From: Sipunculus nudus
Lineage: Eukaryota > Annelida > Sipuncula > Golfingiida > Sipunculidae
Reading direction: 5' to 3'
Length of the DNA: 64,000 bases
Assembly: GCA_026874595.1 (NCBI GenBank)
Contig: CM049317.1
Location: 29,632,901 to 29,696,900 of the forward strand
The notes beneath the pieces are model-generated. The model searched no databases, was not told where the DNA came from, and was given only the letters and a program-made list of their open reading frames with translations. The position numbers were made by a program, and so were the translations under genes. Position 1 is the first letter of the stretch; every line of letters begins with the position of its first letter. Of this stretch, positions 28,304-36,489 are shown piece by piece.

Positions 28304-29914
28304 GTATTTGACGTAATAAGCGCCCCTGGCGTTATCAAATTAAAATTGTTCCCCATTTTTTTAATACCCTAATGAGCTGCATACGTTTCCAATGATTTGC
28401 CAAGATATTTTTGGCAAAAAAATTCATGAAAACTTATATAATTTCAGCATTAGGAATTCAGTTTCGGGCTGTCAGTTCCGCAATTCCGTCCGCGACCGCG
28501 GAAAATCACTGGCTCTACTGTCATAGGGGTTTCATATATTGATTCAGTTAAAATTCTAACTGCTTTAAATGCGGCAATATCTAGGATCCTGGATACCGCC
28601 GCATAAAAAGCTTCAGAGTAAACTGGACAACTTGAACCCTTGTAGGGAAAAAAATCGTGTAAAATCAAATATTGCGTTTATGAAAAGGAAACTTAAAGTA
28701 ATCTAATGAAGATGTGGTACTTTATTCGAATGACCAAGAAATTCAGCTAAATATTATGTTTTTCTATGTAAACAAAACTCACTTATAAAACTTTGCAACC
28801 CTGGCGCTTGAAGCTGTCTCAGAATCTGAAACAATGAACTGCGTGACCTTTACTCGCTGAGCCAACACGGGCCGTTACCACTGGTTAGACAGGCGGCTGC
28901 CGGCAAGCCGTGGCTGGGGAAAACTCAGAGCAGAAATCTTTCCCTGCGTATCACCGTTTATTAGGACAATATATATTCTTCGAATCAATATTTAAAGTGG
29001 ACAAACACTGTCTAAGTGGTATGTTATATGCGCATTTGATAAGAATATCTTTATTTCATAACGAATACGACATTTTCTGGTGAAATATAAAATTTAATTG
29101 TCATTAGGAATGTCCCCAGTTTCCTCAAATCATCCTCTATGGCTCTCGCACAGCGTAGCGTAGTAAGAGAGCACGGGAACTAGGGCTATTTAAATCCCTG
29201 TGTCATTGCGGCAAGGGCAAACCTTTTCTTAAAAATTATTTTAATAATATTATAATAAATTGTAAATCTGATGTATAAACGATCAATTCAAACAAAAACA
29301 AAGCACTGTAAAGTTCTTTATTGAATATATATTACCACCATACGGACATGATCACCGATATGCACGGCGTCCAGTTCGACCGTCGTAATAATGCTGATTG
29401 CCGTAAATTATCCTTGGCGGCTCTGAGGACGCTGAAAAACTTGTACACGTATTGAATACGGCCACCCTGCTTTGCCAAATGTTTTTAGGATAAAATTTAT
29501 CGTCCTGTACACGAGCAAATACGGTAAGTATATATATATATTTCATTGCATAATACATCCATATACGTACATGAATTCAGGTCACCTGATCAGCATGGCC
29601 ACCTGCAGGGTCGGCCTTAACGGACACAGTCAGTCAATGTTATCTATGACAAACTTGAAATCTGATTCTGTTGGGTGTAACTAATATTATTATTATATTA
29701 GATGATACCAACGGGGATAGAATAAAAAACTTGCGGTAACTTTTAAACTTGGCGGGGAGAAATGGAAATATTACGTTGCCCCATGTTATATTGCCTAGGG
29801 AGAAAAGTGAAGTTAGGATGGCTCATTCCTAAGTTTTCGTAAAGTGGTCTCCCAAATCCAGGAGGAGGGGGGGGGGGGGTTATTACGGAAGGGGCGCTTA
29901 TAACGTCAAATACG

Positions 29915-29973
<59 letters not shown>

Positions 29974-32900
29974 GGGTATGATAATTATTTCTCTAATGCC
30001 CGATTGTTTACTTATCTTTTTTGATCAAAGTATTTTTCAAGCTAATTTTAGATACATAATATATAAATAATGTTTTACTGCGCACGCCCAGTGACCTTTT
30101 GGTGACATTTGGGCATCATTGTAGAAACACAGGCCACAGTCTGGTGGTTCTACGGAAACTGAGCAAAATGGTGTCGTGTCCATATCATGCCATTAGAATC
30201 ATATATTCATTGCTAATATAGAAGCAATTTTCCAATAAGATGTGCAAAATATAGGCACATTTTTACGCTCTTTACACAGCGCTTTAACTATATAGGGCTA
30301 CTTGCTATATCGTAAGGCGCTGTTTGTTATGACCTCGTATCCTGAATTGCAACACCAGAGGGGAGCACTGTATTTTTGTCCAATCAGATGAGACCTTGTG
30401 CTTGAGGACAAAGCCAAGCGAGGAATACACAGAGCCAATCATATTCATTTCTTTTTGAGTGACAGCTCATCCCCCAGCGTAACCGTCTGAACAGGCCACA
30501 GGCTCAGAGAGAATTGCCCCTGACGTGGTTTGCTTAGGGCCTTGGGCACATAGGATGCTCGGCCGGTGAGCTGTAATTCAAACGAAACGTAACAACAAAG
30601 GCTGCGTGCACACCTCGCTGGCTGGTTTCAGTTCTGCAGTCAACAGATACATGGCTACGCTAACACAGTCATAATGTCATAATCGAATCGGTCGATGATG
30701 CGAGAATGCAGAGGGAGCAATTTTAATTCGACCGGAAATTCATCAAGCGGCGCTTGAAGCGCGGCAATGGGCGGAGCCAGGATGCCTGTCGAGTGTTTGT
30801 TTATATTGGCATCTGATTGGCTGCTTGTCACATCGTACGCACGTTTATTTCAGTGGACAACAAACCGCCATCTGGTGTCTAAATATATCATAAACGGTCA
30901 AAGCTGGCAGGGTGAAAATCAGTTGCTTCTTTAGAAGCGCAAGATTTCCGCTGCCTCGGGAGCGTAGCACATTTTTTACACAGTCATATTTTTTTATAAA
31001 CTTATCTATAATAAATAAATTTTTAATATGCATAATAATTGTCAAATCATCAAAAAACACATGTACCAACCAAAGGGTATAAAAATATAAATAATTTTAC
31101 GCATTTAAAGAAAGCTATAACACATAGTCTCTAAAGAGACGTCTCTTTGTCACCAAACAACAATTTATTCTCACATAGAATATGATATTATTAAAGAATA
31201 TGTTGGTATAAAAAAAATATCTCTATGGGCCAATAAATTCCAGGTAAAAACAAAAAACATGGCCAGGAGTATTTTCTCAGAGCATTAACACTGAACACTC
31301 AAAATTTTATAGCAAGTAAATGCCCCCATTTATGGGTGAATTAACAGAGATCGTCCTTGCAAAAGACTTTTGCGAAACGCAGCATGCCATCAAGGTCCAG
31401 TTTGGTAAATTTTCGCGATTTGAGAATTTCTGTTTGACATATCCAATAAACATTTTTTTCCATTTCATTATACAACTCAATGATATTTCTCTGTTTTTAC
31501 GGTTACAGTTCAGAATGAGTGATTGTACTCTATTAGGCTGATGATCTTAATGAACAGTGTTACTTGTTCAAAAACAACATGCTATTTTGGATACAGGTAA
31601 CGAGTCATTACACTAACGTACAACAACAGTTAGAGTGTTTGTGTAATGAAAAATTCCAAAATTACATTTTTTGTTACATAAATACTGTTTTCAGTTGTAT
31701 TCAATGATAAATTGGTAAAATCTGTAGCACTTTGTCTTAAATGGAATATTCTAAATTGCTAAGTTCGAAATTCCTCATACAAGCAACATCTGCATCATCA
31801 TAGTCCCTAGGTTATGGCAGACCAACATTTTCAGTGGGGCAGTTGGCCTGAAAATATGAATACTCATAGATCCCTTACAATAATTGTGTATTCTGTACAG
31901 GGAAAGGTTACTTATAGGGCTTTTATTCATTGAAACCAAAGTCAATACATGGTTACTAGTCTTTTTCAGCGTAGACATTAAGTACTAGTGTTTGCTTTTG
32001 GTATATGAGTGACAATGTTTATCCGTTTGTGTAATAACATGTTTGGTTTACACTAACGCCTTCTAACAAAAACAAATCTCAGTTTTTGCACAAAATCACT
32101 TTTAAAAACTCTGACCTTAAACATTGTTATATTTATCCTTTATGCCCTTTACTTATGAGTTTTAATTTTTGTAAATTCTATAATTTGCACATTTACCGTA
32201 GAATCACACAGTACAGCTACAGGGAGCAGATCAAGCTTGGATTTTACGGATAGTTAATGGTAGACATTTTAGTCTGCTATTTTAAAAGTAACATAGAAGT
32301 TATATTTTTATGAAGCTAGTAATCTGTGAATTATCTATTTCAGCTTTACCGTTTAATAGAAATATGGAGATAAAAATGATTGAGATTAGCAATGAGAAAA
32401 TTATAAAGCAGAAATGACAGCGCCAAAATTTAATGGGCTCTTCCCTGATTCATATCCAATTCTTCAACGAAAGTTCGGAAATAGGTTAGGTGGTTTATTG
32501 CTGATAACAAAAAAAAAACAAACAAACTAGACGACCATAGGTCGAATGCTTGCCGGAAATCGGAAGTGAAACACAGACGGACAGACAGAACATATTGTCG
32601 GTTTTCTATTAATGGAATGACTCTCAGGGACATTGCTGAGAATATGTGGCCCGTAGAATGACATGTGAGACAAAAGAACAGGCAAGCAGACAAAGCTGAC
32701 AACAAAAGACGAACAGACAGCATACTGACTATGTGAGACAAGATTGACACCAGATGACATAACCTGGTGATTGAGAAGATTCAAAGGAAGAAATTTAAAT
32801 GAGTTATAATTTATGTAATTTAGATTTATAGTTTTGGAGGTATGGCGAATTAATGATATACTTGGGAGGCTCGACTGTAGCGGCCTCTAGCAGACATATA

Positions 32901-35472
32901 CCGAAGAAGACAAATGCTTTTCGTATTATTAGTGTATGACATGAGATGTCCCAGTTTCAAAAGGATTCCGTCAAAGCTGTGGCCTGTAGAATGCTATATG
33001 TAAGGCGTAAGAACAAGCAAGCAGGCGACTTTGAGGATAACGGACAAACAGATGGACACACTGACAAAGTGACAGAAGATTGAAACCATATGCCTTAATC
33101 AGGTTATGGAGAAGACTCAGAGGAAGAAAATAAGCTATAGTTTATGTAATTGAGGCTTATAATTTTGGAGATATGGCAAAAATATGATATGTTCGGGAGG
33201 TTCGCATCCAGCGCCCCCTAGCGGCCCTATTCAAAAAATGAAAAAACAATTTCGAGATACTAGTGTAGGACTTATAATATGTCAGTTTCAAAAAGATTCC
33301 TGCAATAATGTGGCCTTTGGGGCAAGATGAATTAAATCTCGAAATATCTCTATTCACGAGATATTTTACGAGATACTGCAAGACTTGTAATAAAATCATG
33401 TAGTACTAGTTGAATGCTACCTGATGCAAAAAACTAGATCACTTTAGCTTTAAAACTGACAAAGTTAGAAAAATAAGACCCCTTATTTTCGAATATCATG
33501 ACTTTTCCCCCAAAATTTGTAACCATGGTTAAGGCAAATTTGAGTCAGCTACACACCAGATGACAGGCCTTGGAATGACAATTAAAATAAGCTATTGTTG
33601 AAGTAGATACGACTAATAGTCACAAAGATATGAAGAAAAAAACGTTTTGAGAAGTTTTGACGACCTTGACCTTGACCTTTGACCTATTTTAACCAAAAAC
33701 AATAGGGCACCTAGAAATTATGTAATTTATCATCCCTGTAAGTTTCAAGGTTATTGTGGCAAAATTGTGGCCAGGAGAGTGCAGACAAACAAACAGACAA
33801 ACAGACAAACAGACATACGCAACTGAGCAATATGCTTGCCGAAATCTTTGATTCCGGCAAGCAAAAAACAGGCAAACCAGCATGGTTTGAAACATAACCT
33901 CCCTGATTGAGGTACTTACAACAGGATGCAGGGGCATCAATACTAAAGAGGTATATATCAATCATACCCCTGTTTTCCTGCTATTCAGAGAATTATATTT
34001 ATATATTGAACATGACATTATAGACTTAGGACCCATTTCTAAGTTACCTAAGAAATATTTAAAATCAAAATCTGGTTTAAAATTAGCCTTTACTGAAAAC
34101 GTAATACCTTCATTTTCAAATCTTTATACTTAATTGTAATCCACGTATATCTTAAAAGTGTCACACAGACAATCATTAAGATATAATGAACGGTCCTTAG
34201 TTCAGTTCGTTCCCTTAACGGCTCCGTGTATAGCATCTATAAGAGAATACATGCCTGGGAGGAAACATATAGACTTAATCTCATGCAGGATAAGGTCTGT
34301 GACCAGGGAATTATCTTAAGTGGATAAGATTACGTGATACCAGTGTCTACATAGTTCCTGCAGTGTTTGTTGATATACCACAGGAATGCTGCTATGACGA
34401 TGTGCTTTAAATTCAGAATATTAAATAATATAAATAATTGTAGAGGAAATAAAGGTTAATTGAAATATAAACTATTTTTTCATGAGGGTAATATAAGTGT
34501 TTATATATATGTGTGTGTGTATATGTGTCTGTGGGCGCGCGGGTTAAACTGATAGAGATATACATACACTTAGGCCTTATTCAGCTTCGTCCTTTTATTT
34601 ATTAAAGGATATCAATGAAGAAATTTCCCGCCTGTCCGCACCCGCTACCTATAGGTTATATAACTATTTAACTATAAAACTCTATCGGGATTGATTACAG
34701 ACACAATTCATTTGATAAAATCTGTTTTATGTTATTGATTCAGCACATAAACAGGGGCGGATTCAAGGGGGGGGGGCGCAGAGGTAGCCGTTAATACACT
34801 TATCAGTAGGCAATTAGGCATTTATATTGGGCCGGTAAACCTGGCAGCCAGTACACGCTGGTTGCGGACTCTTTAATGTCAGAGGGCCGAAGTGGCACTA
34901 GGCGCAGAGGGGGAGGGCTTTTGAGTGATGTAGACATATTTTAAAAATTAAAGCTGTAATAGTACATTTACAGTTTTTTTTTATTTATTAAGGTCTTATC
35001 TTTTCTATTTTTCAGACTTTTGAAGTCGAAAAAGGGGGCGCGCTTCCTGCGCCCTCTCCCCACCGTCCGCGAATCCACCCATGGTATTACTATCATAAAT
35101 CGACATATGACAAGAAAAAAATCGCCTTTGAATCACCTACTCAATTTGTTGCATTTCCGTTTAGCAGAAAAAGTTTGAGAAATGTTTCACACGGTTCCAT
35201 GTGCACTGTATATATACTTTCAACCGGATGCATTTGAAAAAGCCAACCCCGTAAAATCTTCCGTCCATATACCTTCTACATAAATTGTACATTACGATTA
35301 CCCCTGCCCGTAAGCATGCGGTGGATTATGACAATGTATTTCATTGCACGCCAGGTTACGATAAGAGATTTCGCGACATGGCACTTTCTGGTACCAATCT
35401 CTTTCCAGTAAATTAAACCTGTTTTGGAGAACAAATATTGACTTAACTTACCTCACTAGCGTCCACTGACAT
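9126..35472 (-). CDS. compact membrane-anchored plakin (16 coding exons, 903 aa)
   Basis: Coding exons, 5' to 3': 35472-35452, 24085-23879, 22611-22453, 21713-21552, 20314-20249, 19826-19764, 19000-18821, 18021-17890, 17386-17240, 16427-16365, 15811-15720, 15295-15190, 13040-12758, 11734-11623, 10799-10597, 9841-9126. They sum to 2712 nt, and every junction is GT-AG with matching phase. Layout: a hydrophobic helix at about 15-37 followed by KKK and further basic residues (signal anchor, C-terminus cytosolic by the positive-inside rule); an acidic, proline-rich linker to about 226; spectrin-like helices 227-350; a plakin-type SH3 about 354-425; helices 431-598; an acidic Gln/Ser linker; plakin repeats about 669-865; and a tail with SSRSRSSSLASLHS. 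Plakins link intermediate filaments or microtubules to membranes. CH actin-binding domains and a rod are absent. Exons 1 and 14-15 junctions are the least certain. Confidence 0.82.
10597..10799 (-). CDS. plakin gene, exon 15 (acidic Gln/Ser linker)
   Basis: 203 nt, acceptor TACATTTAG, donor GTAAAC, phase 2 in and 1 out. Starts MAEAVEESMIEEGADVVDAA, then a Q4 run, then SSSSEMRESISITGVTD. The Met is the first full codon, so a shorter isoform starting here is possible but unproven. Confidence 0.75.
11623..11734 (-). CDS. plakin gene, exon 14
   Basis: Begins after GTGTCAG in phase 1; using the earlier CAG would hit a stop. Reads VCNNLRAYDSALTETLKKAE and ends ISPLELQ. Donor GTACGG after 11623, or GTTTGC after 11617, both keep frame with exon 15. 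The choice changes only a couple of residues. Confidence 0.68.
11877..11991. repeat. C-rich homopolymer tracts in plakin intron
   Basis: CCCCCCTCCCCCCAAC followed by AAC repeats, and a second run of about 16 C near 11975-11989. Simple sequence only. Confidence 0.7.
12758..13040 (-). CDS. plakin gene, exon 13 (helical, charged)
   Basis: 283 nt, phase 0 in, phase 1 out, acceptor TATTTTGCAG, donor GTAGCT. The first half is helical (ETEQQELKEALDLLEDTLNE), and the second is Ala/Glu/Lys/Asp-rich and probably partly coiled or disordered. Confidence 0.8.
13640..14490 (+). repeat. diverged tandem repeat carrying TGACCTCTGACCT
   Basis: Six units of about 110-160 bases with the block TGACCTCTGACCTCATTAAA, then TATGCGTGGATTT, then GCTGGAAATCG, then GAGATAAT. 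Motif copies lie near 13655, 13800, 13959, 14079, 14186 and 14330; those at 13959, 14079 and 14330 are identical over 13 bases. The tract ends in a GACGGACC-type simple repeat. It sits in the plakin intron between exons 12 and 13. Confidence 0.8.
15190..15295 (-). CDS. plakin gene, exon 12 (post-SH3 helix)
   Basis: 106 nt, phase 2 in, 0 out, donor GTAAAA. RAALKKLWKNLALCLLEKL has the L-W-x-x-L pattern that follows the SH3 in plakins, where a spectrin repeat resumes. Confidence 0.8.
15440..15620. repeat. remnant of a dispersed element
   Basis: CAGTAAACCTCGAAATTATG followed by ACCACC, and later GGTGGTCACTAAACCGAAGTG, give an alternating GACCACC/GGTGGTC pattern like the ends of many invertebrate DNA-element remnants. 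No complete inverted repeat pair is visible. Confidence 0.35.
15720..15811 (-). CDS. plakin gene, exon 11 (SH3 end)
   Basis: 92 nt, phase 0 in, phase 2 out. EHVVPSVYVLLPGPD matches the plakin SH3 terminal motif (V-P-S-V-hydrophobic-L-P-P-P). Donor GTACAT is weak, but the phase and the next exon agree. Confidence 0.82.
16365..16427 (-). CDS. plakin gene, exon 10 (SH3 core)
   Basis: 21 codons, phase 0, acceptor TCTATTTCAG, donor GTCAGT. NFIREGSTLLLTDNSNSQAW corresponds to the plakin SH3 segment with hydrophobic-x-x-G-D/S then D-N-S-x-x-x-K/A-W-K. The aspartate and Trp-Lys are typical of the atypical, non-proline-binding plakin SH3. Confidence 0.85.
17240..17386 (-). CDS. plakin gene, exon 9 (helix and first SH3 strands)
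   Basis: 49 codons, phase 0, acceptor TTTATTTCAG, donor GTCAGC. A helix (NILEVEQVLEAMFQRLETK) leads into LVPVHLRCNPLEQPIPAVAL. In vertebrate and fly plakins the equivalent spot is a V-P-L/basic stretch followed by a P-I-P/V-x-A-L strand at the start of the SH3. Confidence 0.85.
17440..17795. repeat. dispersed repeat, probable non-LTR 3' part
   Basis: Contains TGGATCCAGATATTGATCCG followed by GATCACACCCAAAATTCAAT and TTCCTTGTATGATTG, and ends near AACAGACAGACAAAC. This block order looks like 3' regions of non-LTR elements seen in many invertebrate genomes, by recollection only. No coding part. Confidence 0.4.
17890..18021 (-). CDS. plakin gene, exon 8 (spectrin-like helix)
   Basis: 44 codons, phase 0, acceptor TTCATACAG, donor GTAAGA. 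FHHMIHEARQRVVDCSKKTE and EALTLMDDLKEQDAILTEVE have the heptad hydrophobic pattern of spectrin-repeat helices. Confidence 0.82.
18140..18206. repeat. TA / TG mixed microsatellite
   Basis: ATATAAATATAAATATATAT followed by (TG)n. Confidence 0.85.
18821..19000 (-). CDS. plakin gene, exon 7
   Basis: 60 codons, phase 0, acceptor TTGTTTCCAG, donor GTTACC. The middle, CARSRWAALRRMLACADVHH, is helical. It ends with YIQVCIIILASLVPFMQ, unusually hydrophobic for a spectrin-like helix and a possible second membrane-associating segment (residues about 271-285). Confidence 0.75.
19523..19720. repeat. G/C-run foldback element, decayed
   Basis: Starts AAAGGCGGATTCAGGGGAGA and ends in a C-rich stretch with CCCCTCCTTTTCCTAAATG. 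It resembles the GGGGCGGATYC elements at 49845 and 51713 but has lost its ends. Confidence 0.35.
19764..19826 (-). CDS. plakin gene, exon 6
   Basis: 21 codons, phase 0, acceptor TATTTCAAG, donor GTAAAC. Reads DALHVADEAAVKVSGSNELL, helical. Confidence 0.7.
20249..20314 (-). CDS. plakin gene, exon 5
   Basis: 22 codons, phase 0, TTGTTTCAG acceptor and GTAAGT donor. DVKDPSAKNLIKELDLLHKI is amphipathic and helical, as expected at the edge of a spectrin-like repeat. Confidence 0.72.
20865..21190. repeat. foldback repeat with tRNA-like 3' part
   Basis: Left arm 20877-20915 (GCGACACCCGCTCTCGTT) and right arm 20957-20999 (ACCAGCGAGAGCGGGTG) are inverted copies about 40 bases apart. Further on, the minus strand has GGGTTCGAACACC, like a pol III B box. 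A related copy is split over 47424-47495 and 48095-48275. Confidence 0.65.
21552..21713 (-). CDS. plakin gene, exon 4 (acidic linker)
   Basis: Begins after TTTTTAG and ends at GTGGTA, 54 codons, phase 0. It reads EEFIQAVHVTKDQSSVALAA and continues Glu/Pro/Ala-rich. The end LDVKQTVELHVSLE is likely the start of the folded part. Confidence 0.7.
22198..22280 (-). repeat. tRNA-derived SINE head
   Basis: The minus strand reads TAGGCTTACGGATAGAGC (A-box-like) and, about 35 bases on, GAGTTCAAACC (B-box-like). Flanks do not form an acceptor stem, so this is a SINE or tRNA relic rather than a working tRNA. Confidence 0.5.
22453..22611 (-). CDS. plakin gene, exon 3 (Pro/Asp-rich linker)
   Basis: Acceptor CATTTTCAG, donor GTATCG, 53 codons, phase 0. 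Rich in Pro, Ser, Asp and Gln (for example SVSQPPPDDPISQSKSDD), so probably disordered. Confidence 0.72.
22990..23260 (+). repeat. dispersed repeat family R-CACA
   Basis: Shares TGTAGATCCGG/GGTTTCAGGAACGTCATC, GAATATGTGAATGCAAACAC, a poly-C run, (CA)n, ATGGCGGAGGC and TAGAATGCAGATTTCTA with copies at 53700-54010 (+), 52490-52980 (-) and 63190-63440 (-). Probably a non-autonomous retroelement; not identified. Confidence 0.65.
23879..24085 (-). CDS. plakin gene, exon 2 (membrane anchor)
   Basis: Acceptor TTGCTTCCAG, donor GTAAGA, 69 codons, phase 0 both ends. It opens MSQLPAN; then a helix of about 22 hydrophobic residues (FLVIQYTILGLSAVASATLL) followed by CNRYLLKKKDEGKPK and an acidic/Thr-rich stretch. 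The basic residues just after the helix suggest the rest of the protein is cytosolic. No signal-peptidase site is evident. Confidence 0.8.
24129..24431. mobile_element. Harbinger-type MITE (303 bp, TTA duplication)
   Basis: Ends are inverted repeats: left GGCCAAAAAAAAAGGGTATG then GTTCTCAGGCAC; right GTGCCTGAGAACCATACC ending TTTTTTGGCC. The flanks are TTA on both sides (24126-24128 and 24432-24434). GGC-starting ends with a TWA duplication are typical of PIF/Harbinger. No transposase frame. It lies 44 bases upstream of the plakin exon 2 acceptor, in intron 1. Confidence 0.82.
24880..25235. repeat. (CTGT)n, (CT)n, poly-C and (GTGC)n simple repeats
   Basis: A cluster of short simple tracts: CTGTCTGTCTGTCTGT near 24885, CTCTCTCT near 24915, C runs near 25086 and 25138, CTGTCTGT near 25175 and GTGCGTGCGTGC near 25225. 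Confidence 0.9.
25935..25990. repeat. (TA)n microsatellite
   Basis: Pure TA run of about 56 bases. Confidence 0.95.
27925..28102. mobile_element. G-run/C-run foldback element, 5' truncated
   Basis: Ends CCCCCTCCGGATCCACTTCTG like the elements at 49845-50053 and 51713-51928, and has the internal AAAAGGGGGTGCAGGCCGCA then AATTT. The left CAGGGGCGGATC end is missing or replaced. Confidence 0.6.
28260..28301. repeat. (TA)n microsatellite
   Basis: TA run forming the left flank of the element at 28302. Confidence 0.95.
28302..29915. mobile_element. 1.6-kb non-autonomous DNA element, TA-flanked
   Basis: Left end CCGTATTTGACGTAATAAGC then GCCCCT; right end GGGGCGCTTATAACGTCAAA then TACGG, an inverted repeat of about 27 bases with one or two mismatches. 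It lies between two (TA)n tracts, consistent with insertion at TA. The interior has no recognisable transposase; the longest frames are about 70 codons. Confidence 0.72.
29918..29971. repeat. (TA)n microsatellite
   Basis: TA run forming the right flank of the 1.6-kb element. Confidence 0.95.
30460..30850 (-). promoter_or_regulatory. possible alternative promoter island
   Basis: GC content rises locally, with a GC box (GGGCGGAGCC) near 30770, several CG dinucleotides, and ATTGG (CCAAT on the minus strand) near 30808 and 30818. This could be an internal promoter of the plakin gene in intron 1. The call rests only on composition and these short boxes. Confidence 0.22.
32526..33863 (+). repeat. 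dispersed repeat element, short copy (family R-ACTAG)
   Basis: Starts ACTAGACGACCATAGGTCGA and ends with the hairpin CTTGCCG...CGGCAAG. Inside are diverged units with GGCCTGTAGAATGCTATATG, AAGAACAAGCAAGCAGGCGA, (ACAGACAA)n and, at 33661-33685, GACCTTGACCTTTGACC. The longer copy is at 43869-46302. Confidence 0.78.
34501..34540. repeat. (TA)/(GT) microsatellite
   Basis: TATATATATGTGTGTGTGTA, short. Confidence 0.8.
34751..35083. mobile_element. foldback element with CAGGGGCGGATTC end
   Basis: Starts CAGGGGCGGATTCAAGGGGG and ends CCGTCCGCGAATCCACCCATG, giving an imperfect inverted repeat over about 14 bases. The interior has GGGGGCGCGCTTCCTGCGCC. Related in style to the 210-bp elements, but no clear target duplication. 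Confidence 0.5.
35452..35472 (-). CDS. plakin gene, coding exon 1
   Basis: Short first coding exon MSVDASE, ending in phase 0 at a consensus GTAAGT donor. Translation could instead begin at the Met that opens exon 2, in which case this would be 5' UTR. The GC-rich stretch just upstream fits a promoter. Confidence 0.6.
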
Positions 35473-35660
35473 TTCCTCTTGCCTGAACGTGTGGGCTACC
35501 ATGAAAATTACGGTTCATAAATCCCACACACTTAAAGGCCGGCGAGTTGCCAGCTTCGAATCTGTCCTACACACTGAGCGGAGCACAATGCGGGGGCTCC
35601 TCCTGGGGGTCGACCACCCGTGCTGGCCTGGCCCGGCGTGACAATCAACACGCCTCCGTT
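35473..35660 (-). promoter_or_regulatory. 5' UTR / promoter region of the plakin gene
   Basis: Immediately upstream of exon 1, with composition richer in G+C than the surroundings (GGGGGCTCC, GGTCGACCACCC, GGCCCGGCG near 35590-35640). No TATA box within the usual distance. Role inferred from position. Confidence 0.35.
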
Positions 35661-35860
35661 TAAATTATATTTATCACTGTGGACCTCATCTAGATTTTCC
35701 AGGAATTGCTTTTTTATTATGGTGGCCTGATAATATGACGATTGCGATATAGCTCTCTCGGCTTTTCAGCGAAAAAAAGCCGCTTACGTAAGCAAAAATC
35801 AGAATTTTAATGGTTTATTGTCCTCGGCACTGTAACCCATATCCTAGTGTCCTTTTGCCA

Positions 35861-35861
<1 letters not shown>

Positions 35862-35930
<69 letters not shown>

Positions 35931-35971
35931 TATATATATAACCAATATGAATATTAGGGTGGTTTTTAGGT

Positions 35972-36014
<43 letters not shown>
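35862..36014. repeat. (TC)n and two (TA)n tracts
   Basis: 35862-35897 is (TC)n, 35898-35940 and 35978-36014 are (TA)n, with a short unique spacer. Confidence 0.95.
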
Positions 36015-36016
<2 letters not shown>

Positions 36017-36489
36017 GATACTTTATCATATGAAATACAATGAAGTAGAATGAAGTCAGCCCCTCAAACCATGTAAACGTGAGTGAAATAAACAAGAAAA
36101 TAAAAAGATTTGTTCAGATCGATTTTTGGTTTTTACCGCAGCCCTTAATAATCACTTAACAAGTAATTAAGTAATTATAAAAAAAACATATTGCCGTATT
36201 GATTTTTGAGTTTAAGAATCTATATTGATACATAATGTATTCACAGTTTATGGTATATATCTGTTGTTTACATGTATTATATTATGTCTATTGATGTGTT
36301 AATTAACACAAAACTGTGTGCTTCCCTGAATAGCTGATTATGTAAGGAATCTGTTGAGAGGTATTCGTATCTGTACTTTATTACATTAAATATCTCCTTC
36401 GATTTTGGTTAACGTGAAATATAGGGACAAGTTTCTATACATACTTATTTATATGCAAATCTGCACTGCCATAGGTTTACACTATAACT

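Larger units (their letters stand above)
24432..35451 (-). other. first intron of the plakin gene
   Basis: An 11.4-kb intron from exon 1 to exon 2 (with 24086-24431 as its 3' end). No calponin-homology or other exon-like frame is visible. It holds the 1.6-kb inverted-repeat element, the G/C-run element, the 32.5-33.9-kb repeat, microsatellites and a GC-richer island near 30.5-30.85 kb. Confidence 0.6.

Noticed and set aside
28302-29915. transposase inside the 1.6-kb element
   Set aside because: Longest frames are about 70 codons with no DDE or HTH pattern.
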